From positions 1 to 64,000 of the forward strand of contig JAERSO010000131.1 of NCBI GenBank assembly GCA_016845585.1: 64,000 nucleotides of DNA, written 5' to 3'. Each line of letters begins with the position of its first letter. The stretch's first letter is position 1. The DNA is from Acidimicrobiaceae bacterium (GTDB lineage Bacteria > Actinomycetota > Acidimicrobiia > Acidimicrobiales > Aldehydirespiratoraceae). A program made the position numbers and the translations under genes. A model generated the notes under the pieces. The model was not told the DNA's origin, searched no databases, and saw only the letters and a program-made list of their open reading frames with translations. Below are positions 34,789 through 43,899 of this stretch, piece by piece.

Positions 34789-37083
34789 TCACGCGGGGGC
34801 TACGTCCTCCACGACTACCGTCGACGCGTCTACGTCGATCCCTTCCTCGCCTCGTTGGGATCCTCACTCCGTGGCACCGAGCCGAAAATCACCCAGTGGA
34901 TCGACATCCCGGCCGAGGGGCGCGAGGTCATGGAGCTCTATGAGCACGACCCCGGGCCGGTGCTCCTCTACCCGATCGTCTCCGACGGTGAGCAGGTCGG
35001 TGGACTGGCCTTTGCCGTGCCTGCGAGTCATCAGTGGATCAGCGAGTTCTCCACCGCGCTGAGTTCGCTGGCACTCGCGATGTACTTCTACCTCGCGAGC
35101 CGAGAGAACGACCTGCGCCACGAGGCATCAACCGCCATCGAACGAGCGCTCGCCAAGCTCAGCACAGCCATGTGGCGACTCGATTCGGCTGACGACACGT
35201 CAGCCATCGACGAACACCTGATCTCGCTCGCTGACGCGCTTCGCATCGATGGCCTGATGGTCCACACCCGAGACGAGGGCAGCCTGACGGAGACCAACGC
35301 CTGGGTTCGTGAGGGGTTCGAGCTACCGACCGCCGCCCAGGTCGACCGAATCAATGCCGGGTGGGAGGACCTCAACATCGATGGCCGCCTGACCTGGGAG
35401 CCCGAACAACAGGATTCGGCGGGCGAGTCGCTCAAGGCAAGCGACTGTCACGGCCTGGTGATCTCGATCGGCAGTGTCGACGACGTCATCGGCGCGATCA
35501 CCCTGATTCGTGGCGAGGGTGCAATCGGCGACCATCGCGAGTTCTCGATCAATCGGCTGGCGCGGACGCTGCGTGACTTCTTGCGCCGGATCCAACTCGA
35601 ATCCGATCTGAACCGCCAGCGCGAACTCGAACGGCTGCGGGCGTTCGCAGGAAGCACGCTCCTACCGACCTCTGAGTCCGAAGGAGATGCCAGCGCCGCC
35701 ATCGAATCCGTGCTGGCGCGAGTGGCGGAGACCTATGTGTGCGACCAGGTGCTGTGGGGGAACCGCGGCCGCGGTTCGCCGCTCGACCGCGGGTGGAGCT
35801 ATCGGGCCAAGACCGGTGAGTTCTCACCGATGCCGATGTCGCGCTTCGGGATCGACCACTGGATCCACGACGAGGATTCGATCGCCGTCCTCCGCCTCGA
35901 CTATCCGACCATGCGCCTCCTCGGGATCGATCCCCGTGAGTACCCCGACACCATCGTAACGGTGGCTCGCAACCAACTCGACGGAGAAACCCTCGGCGGG
36001 CTGGCCCTCATAACCCACGAGACCCGCGGCTACACGGCCGATGAACTCGTCGGTCTCGGTGCGGTCAGCAATCTCATTCACCACTTCGAGGCGCGGGTCG
36101 ACGCATCGTCACTCGCCGCGCTCCACCATCGCTACGACGAGCTGCGAATCACGATCGCGAACGAACTGATCGGCCATCCTGGAGAGTCGCTCGACGAGAT
36201 GAGCGAGTGTGCCCTCGCCGCCATCGGCGACGCCTTCGGCGCCGACTCCGTCGTGTTCCGTCGCGGCGAGGGGGACATCTTGATGTGGGTCAGCCCCGAG
36301 GGCCGTCGCATGGCGGAGGCCATCTACCGCACCGGTGCCGGCCAGGCAATGGCCCACGAAGCACTGACCCACTCTCGCTCCGGTCGTGTCACCCCGATGC
36401 GGATGGCCGACATCTCTTCCGACGTTCGTGTCCAGCTGCAAGACCTCCGCGTCGACGAGATCGAGATTATCGGTGGAGTGGTCAGCGGTTCGGGCGAGCC
36501 GGCGACGATCAGCGCGTTTCGATTCTCGGAGTCCGGCTGGGGCGCTCTGGAGCACAGCACCCTCATCGACGTCGGCACCCAACTCCAGCGCACCGCCGCT
36601 GCCATCGCCGCCCGTGATCTAGCCGCTCATCACCAGATACTCGACGAGCTGGTCGCTCGCTGCGTGGCCGCCCTGATCCAGCAATCCGATGCTCACCAGG
36701 CGATCGAGGTCGTGCTCAAGGACGTGATGGACACGCTGGGAGCTGCCGGCGCAGCATGGCTCGTCGCCGATCACGACCACCTTCGCGTCGACGTCACCCA
36801 TGCGGTCCGCCCCAACGGCGGGACCGTGGCTGTGCCAACGCTCACGTTCGACCAGGACCTCTGGGATCAGATGTGGGCCGCCACTCCGACGACCCGCTTC
36901 TGCAACATCGACGAGGAACCCCTGCGAACGCTACGGGAGCTGACCCCAGGCGTCCGTGGACACCGAGGATGGTCTCGCCGGTGCAGGTCCAGGGGAGACC
37001 GGTCGCAATACTCGACGTGCAGCTGGAGTCGGACCCCGAAGGATCCGCCGTGGCCGCCGCGCTCGGCACCATCGGACACCTGA
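34789..37083 (+). pseudogene. Middle fragment of the broken signalling gene: tandem GAF-like domains
   Basis: Same frame as the preceding fragment, resuming right after the nonsense codon; an internal TTG at 34855 could restart translation. It holds several GAF-like modules of about 170-190 residues each (for example GPVLLYPIVSDGEQVGGLAF, DGLMVHTRDEGSLTE, DQVLWGNRGRG, DSVVFRRGEGDILMWVSPEG, GAAWLVADHDHLRVDV), joined by helical linkers that would form signalling coiled coils. No membrane helix is seen. At about 36945-36970 the sensible frame passes to the next fragment; the last 40 codons to 37083 are out-of-frame arginine-rich sequence. Ligands are unknown. Confidence 0.6.
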
Positions 37084-38696
37084 TCTTCGAGGTCACCGAC
37101 CGGCTTCGCGCCAACCGCCTCTTCACCACCACCTTCGAATCCGCTCCGACCGGTCAGCTGCTGCTCGATGACCAGGGCATCATCCGGGCGAGCAATGCCA
37201 CATTCCGACACCGCTTCGGCCACAACATCGGCCGGCCGTGGGCCGACATCGATCCGAGCTTCGTGACCGGCGGACCCGAGCACGAGGTCCGCATCAACGC
37301 CGGGCGCCATGCTCGCTGGGTGCGGATCCGAAGCTCCGAGGTGGCGCTCGATCAGACCCGACCATCGACCGTGGTTCATGTCGAGGACATCACGAGCTAT
37401 CGCGCCGCGCAGGCCATGCTCGAGTTCGAGGCCACCCATGATCAGCTCACCGGACTCGGCAATCGTCGGATGCTCGATGATCAACTGGTCAGGCGCACCG
37501 ACAGCGAGTGCACAGTGATGATGGTCGACATCGACCGCTTCAAGGTGGTCAACGAGTCTCTCGGACACACGGCCGGCGACGAGGTTCTCACGATTCTCGC
37601 CGACCGTCTCCGCATGGCCGTACGCGGCGGCGACCTCGTGTGCCGCTTCGGCGGCGACGAGTTCGCGATCCTGCTGCGTGACAATGTCGATCATGATGAG
37701 TTGGTCGGGATGGCCGGTCGGCTGCTCAATCTGCTCCGCAATCCGATCGAGCTACAGGGAGTGCGGCTGATCCCAACATGTTCCATCGGCGTTGCCACAT
37801 CGGCCGTCGGCGACGACACCGAGACGGTGCTCCGGCATGCCGATTGGGCCCTGCACAACGCCAAGCACTCCGGCCGAGACCGCTCCGCGTTCTTCGATCC
37901 GGAAGACACGATGATGTTGCATGATCGTCTTCGCCTGGAGTCCGACCTTCGCGCCGGCATGGAACACGGCGAGTTCATCCCGCACTTCCAGCCCGAGTAC
38001 GACCTCACGAGCGCCAGGGTGATCGACCTCGAAGCGCTGGTGCGCTGGCAGAAGCCCGGCGAGGGTCTGATTCCCGCCGCCAGGTTCATCGATGCCGCCG
38101 AGGAGATCGGCCTGGCGCCGATGATGAGTCAGCTGGTACTGGCCCGTAGCTGCGAGGAGGCCGCCCACTGGGTTGAAGCCGGCTTTGCGGGACGGGTGCG
38201 GGTCAACATCACGGCGGCACAGTTGCAGTCCGACACGCTCGAGTTCGAGATCGTCGCCGCACTGAATCGGAGGCAACTCAAGCCCGAGAACTTCTGCATC
38301 GAGGTAACGGAGCGATCACTTCTGGTCGACGTCAATGCCGCGGTGAGGTCGCTGTCGCGGATTCGCGAGCTGGGCGTCGAAATTGCGATCGACGACTTCG
38401 GTACCGGTTTCAGTTCGCTTGCATGGCTCAAGGAACTCCCAGTCGACACACTGAAGATCGACCGGGCATTCGTGAGGAATCTCGCCACCGACGCCTCCGA
38501 TCGCGAGATCGTCCGCACCGTGATCGGTCTGGCCCACGCCCTGGACCTCGACGTCGTCGCCGAAGGTGTCGAAGAAGCGGAGCAGGTGCCGATCCTGCTC
38601 GATCTCGGCTGCACACGCGCCCAGGGTTGGTTGTGGTCGCCTGCCGTCCCGGCACGTGAGGTGCAGGCACTGTTGAAGGCGCCGCCCCCTGGGTGA
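36969..38696 (+). CDS. PAS-GGDEF-EAL domain part, 3' fragment of the broken signalling gene
   Basis: 575 codons from a possible restart ATG 36969 (MVSPVQVQGRPVAILDVQLE). A PAS-like domain (TTFESAPTGQLLLDDQG) is followed by a diguanylate cyclase domain with intact FGGDEFAILL and an RGGD inhibitory site just before it, then an EAL phosphodiesterase domain with intact EALVRW, TERSLLVD and IAIDDFGTGFSSL. Both active sites look complete, so the fragment could make and/or degrade cyclic di-GMP. The natural N-terminal GAF array is separated by a frameshift and a stop, so if it is translated alone it has lost its sensor input. It ends 35 bp from a convergent TetR gene. Confidence 0.75.
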   Translation: MVSPVQVQGRPVAILDVQLESDPEGSAVAAALGTIGHLIFEVTDRLRANRLFTTTFESAPTGQLLLDDQGIIRASNATFRHRFGHNIGRPWADIDPSFVTGGPEHEVRINAGRHARWVRIRSSEVALDQTRPSTVVHVEDITSYRAAQAMLEFEATHDQLTGLGNRRMLDDQLVRRTDSECTVMMVDIDRFKVVNESLGHTAGDEVLTILADRLRMAVRGGDLVCRFGGDEFAILLRDNVDHDELVGMAGRLLNLLRNPIELQGVRLIPTCSIGVATSAVGDDTETVLRHADWALHNAKHSGRDRSAFFDPEDTMMLHDRLRLESDLRAGMEHGEFIPHFQPEYDLTSARVIDLEALVRWQKPGEGLIPAARFIDAAEEIGLAPMMSQLVLARSCEEAAHWVEAGFAGRVRVNITAAQLQSDTLEFEIVAALNRRQLKPENFCIEVTERSLLVDVNAAVRSLSRIRELGVEIAIDDFGTGFSSLAWLKELPVDTLKIDRAFVRNLATDASDREIVRTVIGLAHALDLDVVAEGVEEAEQVPILLDLGCTRAQGWLWSPAVPAREVQALLKAPPPG

Positions 38697-38730
38697 CCCA
38701 GGCCGAACCGAGCGCCTGAGCCCCACGCCG

Positions 38731-39363
38731 TCAGCTGAAGTAGCGAGCCTCGATGCCGTCGAGCATCGCCTCGAGGCCTTCGTCGAATCGTTCCGCAACC
38801 GACATCGTGCGTAGCGCGGCCCGGAAGCGGGCGACCGCTTCGAAGCCTTCCGGAAGCTCCTCGGGGCCACGCGTGACGTCGGCCTCGGTGCGAGCCGCCG
38901 ATCGCTCCTGGATCAGGGTGCCGACCACATAGGCCGACACGGCGGAGAACGCGAGGGTGGGCGCTCGAAGATCATCACTGACGCCGTCGAAGATCGATGC
39001 AACACGATCCATCAGTTGGAGTCCGCCCGGGGTGTCGCCGGGGCGGTCGATCAGGAGCGTGAGCGCTTCGGGATGGGCCTCGGCCGCGTGGACATAGGAC
39101 CCGGCCAGACGCCTGGCCTTCTCGCGCCAATCGCCGTCCGGTGACCCGTAGGCCTCGAAGATCTTCGCGTAGATCAGATCGCTGACCGCGTTGAGGAGGT
39201 CGTCCTTGTTGGCGACATGGTTGTAGAGCGACATCGCCTCGACACCGAGCGATGCGCCGAGCTTGCGCATGCTGAGGGCCTCGAGGCCCTTCTCGTCGAT
39301 CAGCGCAAGCGCGGTGGAGGCCACGCGGCCCCTGGTCAACGGCTCTCGTTCGACGACGGTCAT
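38731..39363 (-). CDS. TetR-family transcriptional regulator
   Basis: 210 residues. The helix-turn-helix spans about 10-55: GRVASTALALIDEKGLEALSMRKLG followed by GVEAMSLYNHVANKDDL, the classic TetR recognition region. The C-terminal domain (ALRTMSVAERFDEGLEAMLDGIEARY) matches the TetR_C group that includes the tetracycline repressor type. Neither its ligand nor target is clear: there is no efflux gene adjacent, only the intergenic stretch 39364-39673 upstream. Confidence 0.85.
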   Translation of the reverse strand: MTVVEREPLTRGRVASTALALIDEKGLEALSMRKLGASLGVEAMSLYNHVANKDDLLNAVSDLIYAKIFEAYGSPDGDWREKARRLAGSYVHAAEAHPEALTLLIDRPGDTPGGLQLMDRVASIFDGVSDDLRAPTLAFSAVSAYVVGTLIQERSAARTEADVTRGPEELPEGFEAVARFRAALRTMSVAERFDEGLEAMLDGIEARYFS

Positions 39364-39673
39364 GGGCGCAAGTGTAGGGCCACCGGCGCGGTCACGAGTC
39401 AGCGAACGTGGGTTCTCAGGCGCCGCCGGGAGCGGCCTGCATCAGGTTGATCAGATCGATGTAGCGCAAGAGCACCATGTCGTTGGTGCCGGCCATCGGG
39501 AGGCCGACGGATACGCGTCCGATACTGAGGCCGCATCGGTCCACGTGGAGCTCGGAGTCGATACTCGTCTTCGGCGAGAGCTCAGTGTGGGCCATAGGCG
39601 CCAAGAGAACCAGTCCCGGTCGCGATGAACCAGAGACGCCCGGCTCATTCAGGCCAGCCGCTCACCTGGGCCA
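39364..39673 (-). other. Sparse stretch with one possible small ORF
   Basis: 310 bp between the divergent-facing ends of the TetR gene start and the methyltransferase stop. The only candidate is a minus-strand ORF at 39416-39604 (62 codons, or 58 from the second ATG: MAHTELSPKTSIDSELHVDR, ending in LLRYIDLINLMQAAPGGA). It has no family marks and no clear ribosome-binding site. The TetR promoter must also lie here. I see no tRNA, repeat or strong hairpin. Confidence 0.3.
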
Positions 39674-40735
39674 TCAGGCCTGGATCGGGCCATCCGTCGA
39701 CCGCCACTCGAATACCGTGAACGCCCCCATTCCCTCGGCGTCCACGAGCGTCTCCGCCTCTCGAATGCGGCTCCGCCCCGTGAGGGCCGCAAGACCGCCC
39801 GTCGCTACACCGGCCTCCCAGAGGGCCTTCCCTTCCTTCAGCAGTTCCGAGAGCCCGTACGCATCCAGGAAGGCGGCCTGCGTTCGGACCGATGGGGGGT
39901 CCGAGGCGGCGACGATCTGTTCCACCGGAAGGTCGATCGTGATGTCCTGGGTTCCAGGCTCGACCAGCCATCCGGCCGCGGTGCCATGGTCCCTGAACGT
40001 GCGCAGCCAGCCGCCGCGGGAGAGCAGCTGATCGGTTGGTGCGGCGTAGTCGATAACCACGAGACGTGCGCCGGTAGCGTGAGCATCGCGGATCCACTCG
40101 CCGGCGGTGCGCACCACAGGGAGCTGAGCGCCAATCTCGGCCTGAACGTCGGTCGGCTCGGTCACGGGCGGGCCGAGGGATTCGACGAATTCCCCGTCCT
40201 CGACGTCAACGAGGATCTCGCGCCAGCCGTCATGGGTCCGCTCGGCCATGTCGAACGGCAGGTTGTCCAGCAGTTCGTTGGCGAGGATCACGTCGCACGG
40301 GACGACCGACGCTGTTTCCGGCGCCATGCTGGTGATTGCGTCGGCCACCGGGTGGAACGCTCGCTGGGGGGCCGAAATCTCCACGAGCTCGAGGTGAAGA
40401 GCACCTGCCCGGAGACATCGAGGCGCCGCGGCCAGAATTGCACGGCCGAGCGTGCCCGGGCCGGCTCCGACATCGCGCACACGCCAGTAAGCGGGTTCAC
40501 CGGCCTCGCTCCACCATGTGTCGAGCGCGTTGGCGACGACGGCACCGAACAGCGGCCCGACTTCGGGCCCGGTCAGGAAGTCACCGCGGCGACCGGCGCG
40601 TCCAACGTCGACCTGACGGGTGTAGAATCCATCGTTCGGGTCATAGAGGGCGACGTCGATGAATCGGGACGCGCTGATCGGACCCTGCGCGTCGATCTCG
40701 ACGGCGAGTCGCTCAGCGAGCGGCCCGCGGGGCAC
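39674..40735 (-). CDS. MidA/NDUFAF7-family class I SAM-dependent methyltransferase
   Basis: 353 residues from GTG, only 6 bp after the nuoN1 stop. The family N terminus ISASRFIDVALYDPNDGFYT is followed by RRGDFLTGPEVGPLFGAVVA, the SAM site VRDVGAGPGTLGRAIL (about 86-101), and the ANELLDNLPFD motif (about 153-163) that is specific to the DUF185/MidA group. The mitochondrial member NDUFAF7 dimethylates an arginine of NDUFS2, the NuoD homologue, early in complex I assembly. The matching arginine is kept in NuoD of set 1 (R50, HGTLRIV). Operon linkage with nuo genes supports the same job here; that is inference. Confidence 0.85.
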   Translation of the reverse strand: MPRGPLAERLAVEIDAQGPISASRFIDVALYDPNDGFYTRQVDVGRAGRRGDFLTGPEVGPLFGAVVANALDTWWSEAGEPAYWRVRDVGAGPGTLGRAILAAAPRCLRAGALHLELVEISAPQRAFHPVADAITSMAPETASVVPCDVILANELLDNLPFDMAERTHDGWREILVDVEDGEFVESLGPPVTEPTDVQAEIGAQLPVVRTAGEWIRDAHATGARLVVIDYAAPTDQLLSRGGWLRTFRDHGTAAGWLVEPGTQDITIDLPVEQIVAASDPPSVRTQAAFLDAYGLSELLKEGKALWEAGVATGGLAALTGRSRIREAETLVDAEGMGAFTVFEWRSTDGPIQA

Positions 40736-40741
40736 CGGGGA

Positions 40742-42250
40742 TCAGCCGCCGACGCCGGCGAGCAGACTCACCTTGGTGACGTCGCCCACCAGACCCGGCA
40801 ACACGCCGAAGACGATGGTGGCCGCCACGGTGAGCACGAGCGCCGAGCTGAGCGACGCGGGCACACGCACCGGGGCGACATCGCCGTCAGGTGCCTCGTC
40901 GGCCCACATCTTCGCCCCGATCCGGGCGTAGTAGTAGAGGGCGATGACGGAGTTCACGGCGACGAACACACCGAGCGCGACACCGGAGGCGGTGTTGGCC
41001 TCGATGACGGCACCCATGATGCGGAACTTGGCCCACCAGCCACCGAGCGGCGGGATGCCGGCGAGGGCGAAGAGGAAGACGGTCATGGCCACGGTGAGGC
41101 CGGGGGCGTACTGGAAGAGGCCGCGGTAGTCGTCGATCTCGGCCGAACGGGTCTTGCGAGCCACGGCGATGACGACGGCAAAGGCACCGAGGTTCATGGC
41201 GGCGTAGATCACGAGGTAGCTGACCGTGGCGGCCAGGGCCGAGTCCGGCACATCGCTGGCCACCGCGAGCGGGGCGAGCATGTAGCCGGCTTGGGCGACA
41301 CCCGAGTAGGCGAGCATGCGAACGATGTTGGTCTGGCGCAGCGCGATCAGGTTGCCGACCGTCATCGACAGAGCCGCGAGCACGAAGATCATCGGTTCGT
41401 ACACGTCGTCACGGCCGATGAAGCCGACGAAGAGCATGTTCATCAGCGCCACGAAGCCGGCCGCCTTGGAGGCGACCGAGAGGAAGGCGGTGACTGGTGT
41501 GGGAGCACCTTCGTACGTGTCCGGCGCCCAGGTGTGGAACGGGACGGCCGAGACCTTGAACGCGAAACCGACGATGACGAAGATCACACCCATGACCACG
41601 ATGGCCGAGGGAGAATCGGAGCCGCTGACAGCCTCGTTCATGTCGGCCAGCAGGGTGGTGCCCGAAGCTCCGTAGAGCAGCGACATGCCGTAGAGCAGAA
41701 TGGCCGAGGCGAAGACACCCATCAGGTAGTACTTGATGCCGGCCTCATTGCTCTTGAGGTCACGCTTGCGCCAGGTGGCGAGCATGTAGGCCGGGATCGA
41801 CAGCAGCTCGAGCGCAACGAAGATCGTGATCAGGTCACGGGCGGAGGCCATGAGCACCATGCCGAGGATGGAGCTCAGGAGGAGTCCGTAGTACTCGTTC
41901 TCCCAGTAGTCGCCTTCGGAGATGTAGTGGCTGCTGAGCAGGACGACCACATAGCCGGCGAGGACGAAGACGGCCTTCATGATGAGGGCGTAGTTGTCGA
42001 CGACGAACGCACCGTTGAACATCGAGCGATCGGCGCCGTCGACCGCGAGCGTGATGATCGGGACCATCGTGGCCAACAGGCCGAGAGACGCCAGGGCGGG
42101 TGCCAGCTTGCGACCCCGCTCCAGCCAGACGATGTCCATCAGCGTGAGGAGTGCGCCGAACGCGAGCAGGGTCAGCTCTGGCGCGGCAGCATGCCAATCG
42201 ATTGGTGGTCGGATGAAGTCTCCGACCTCAGCAGCGAGCGCAGCCAGCAT
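40742..42250 (-). CDS. nuoN: NADH-quinone oxidoreductase subunit N (set 1)
   Basis: 502 residues, about 14 membrane helices, one of three antiporter-like proton-pumping subunits of complex I. The TM5 glutamate lies in FVALELLSIPAYML, the TM7 lysine in the PFHTWAPDTYEGAPTPVTAF region, and the TM8 lysine and later lysine in FLSVASKAAGF and FAKFRIMG-like helices. It is the last Nuo subunit of set 1, with 6 bp to nuoM upstream and the methyltransferase gene downstream. A second NuoN (52845-54536) is clearly divergent in sequence. Confidence 0.93.
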   Translation of the reverse strand: MLAALAAEVGDFIRPPIDWHAAAPELTLLAFGALLTLMDIVWLERGRKLAPALASLGLLATMVPIITLAVDGADRSMFNGAFVVDNYALIMKAVFVLAGYVVVLLSSHYISEGDYWENEYYGLLLSSILGMVLMASARDLITIFVALELLSIPAYMLATWRKRDLKSNEAGIKYYLMGVFASAILLYGMSLLYGASGTTLLADMNEAVSGSDSPSAIVVMGVIFVIVGFAFKVSAVPFHTWAPDTYEGAPTPVTAFLSVASKAAGFVALMNMLFVGFIGRDDVYEPMIFVLAALSMTVGNLIALRQTNIVRMLAYSGVAQAGYMLAPLAVASDVPDSALAATVSYLVIYAAMNLGAFAVVIAVARKTRSAEIDDYRGLFQYAPGLTVAMTVFLFALAGIPPLGGWWAKFRIMGAVIEANTASGVALGVFVAVNSVIALYYYARIGAKMWADEAPDGDVAPVRVPASLSSALVLTVAATIVFGVLPGLVGDVTKVSLLAGVGG

Positions 42251-42256
42251 GGGGAA

Positions 42257-43861
42257 TCAGCCTCCGAGGGCGGCCTGGGCGGCGGCAGCCACACCTTCAC
42301 AGCCATCTTCGAGTTGCAGGCAGTTGTCGAGGGACTCGACGACGGCCGGGTCGGTGACCTCGAAGATGAGGCCGGGGGCCACACCGAAGAGAACGATGAG
42401 GAAGAGGAACGGCGCCCAGGAGATCCACTCGTTGCGTTTCACGTCGACGATCTCAGGATCGTTGGCGAACTCCTCGGACGGTTCGCCCATCGCAGTGCGC
42501 TGGAGCAGCCAGAGGAGATAGCCGGCGGCGAGCACGGTGCCGATGGCGGCGATCACCATGTAGCCACGGAAGGTCTCCACCGGGACGCCATTGGCGGGCT
42601 GGTAGGCCGACAGGATGGCGGGGAACTCACCCCAGAAGCCGGCGAGTCCGGGCAGACCGAGCGACGCCATGGCCGTGAATCCCAGGATCCAGCCGAGCTT
42701 CGGAGCCTGAACGAGCATCCCGCCGAGGCGGCTGATCTCCAGGGTGTGGTAGCGCTCCTTCACCGATCCGGCGATGAAGAAGAGCATGCCGGTGATGAGG
42801 CCGTGAGCGACCATGCCGAAGATGGCGGCGTTGATGCCGAAGTCGGTGAGCGTGGCGATGCCCAGCATCACGAAGCCCATGTGGGCCACCGATGAGAAGG
42901 CGATCAAACGCTTCATGTCGGTCTGGGCGAGGCAACCCAGCGCACCGTAGATGATGCCGATGACGGCGAAGAGGCCGATCCACGGGGCCCATGCCTCAGC
43001 AGCTTCGGGCAGCATCGGGATGGAGATGCGGATGAAGCCGTAGGTGCCGAGCTTCAGGAGCACGGCGGCCAGGATGACCGAACCCTGGGTGGGCGCTTGG
43101 GTGTGCGCGTCGGGCAACCAGGTGTGGAACGGGAACAGAGGAACCTTGACACCGAAGCCGAGGAACATGCCACCGAAGATGAGCAGCTGCGACGATCGAA
43201 CGATGCCGGCACCGGCGACGTCGGACAGTGCCCGCATGTCGAAGGTGCGCATGAGTTCGCCCGTGGTCGGGTCCTTCGAGAGGAAGAACAACGCCAGGAA
43301 GCCGAGCAGCATCAGGGCGGAACCGAAGAGGGTGTAGAGGAAGAACTTCAGCGAGGCGTAGCGACGATCCTCACCACCCCAGACGGCGATCATGAAGAAC
43401 ATCGGGAGCAGGACGACCTCGAAGAAGACGAAGAAGAGGATGAGGTCCTGCGCCAGGAAGGTGCCGATCATGCCCGTCTCGAGGATGAGCATGAGGATCA
43501 GGAATGCCTTGGCGTTTCCGGGGTGTGGGATGTGGTCCCACGAGTAGATGAACACCAGCGGCATCACGAAGACCGTGAGGAGGAGCAAGGGCAGCGACAT
43601 GCCGTCGAGGCCCATGATCAGGCGGGAGTTGATGACCTCGATCCATGACTCGTCGACGACGTACTGCAGCGATCCCGCAGCGTCGTAGTCGAAGTCGATG
43701 AGGTACCAAACGCCGAGGGCCAACGCCACGAGAGAAGCGAAGAGGGAGACCTGCTTGTGGGTCTCCTCGCTCTCTTGCGGAATGAGCATCATCAGCAGGG
43801 CGCCGGCGAGCGGCACGAAGGTGATGATGAGGAGGCCCCAGTCGGTGAGGAAGTCAGGCAT
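42257..43861 (-). CDS. nuoM: NADH-quinone oxidoreductase subunit M (set 1)
   Basis: 534 residues, about 14 helices. Marks are FFVFFEVVLLPMFFMIAVWGG (TM5 glutamate), PLFPFHTWLPDAHTQAPTQGS (TM7 region), ILAAVLLKLGTYGFIRI (TM8 lysine) and AFSSVAHMGFVMLGI. It forms the middle proton channel of the membrane arm between NuoN and NuoL. The C terminus is short and neutral, unlike the His-rich tail of NuoM2. It follows nuoL by 38 bp. Confidence 0.93.
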   Translation of the reverse strand: MPDFLTDWGLLIITFVPLAGALLMMLIPQESEETHKQVSLFASLVALALGVWYLIDFDYDAAGSLQYVVDESWIEVINSRLIMGLDGMSLPLLLLTVFVMPLVFIYSWDHIPHPGNAKAFLILMLILETGMIGTFLAQDLILFFVFFEVVLLPMFFMIAVWGGEDRRYASLKFFLYTLFGSALMLLGFLALFFLSKDPTTGELMRTFDMRALSDVAGAGIVRSSQLLIFGGMFLGFGVKVPLFPFHTWLPDAHTQAPTQGSVILAAVLLKLGTYGFIRISIPMLPEAAEAWAPWIGLFAVIGIIYGALGCLAQTDMKRLIAFSSVAHMGFVMLGIATLTDFGINAAIFGMVAHGLITGMLFFIAGSVKERYHTLEISRLGGMLVQAPKLGWILGFTAMASLGLPGLAGFWGEFPAILSAYQPANGVPVETFRGYMVIAAIGTVLAAGYLLWLLQRTAMGEPSEEFANDPEIVDVKRNEWISWAPFLFLIVLFGVAPGLIFEVTDPAVVESLDNCLQLEDGCEGVAAAAQAALGG

Positions 43862-43899
43862 GAGTGTTGTTCCTGGTTACCAGTTGAAAAGTTGGCGAA

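Noticed and set aside
39986-42895. 969-codon plus-strand open frame opposite nuoN1/nuoM1
   Set aside because: Composition is Asp/Glu/Arg/Gly/His-rich low-complexity typical of the antisense of membrane-protein genes; both nuo genes beneath it are certain.
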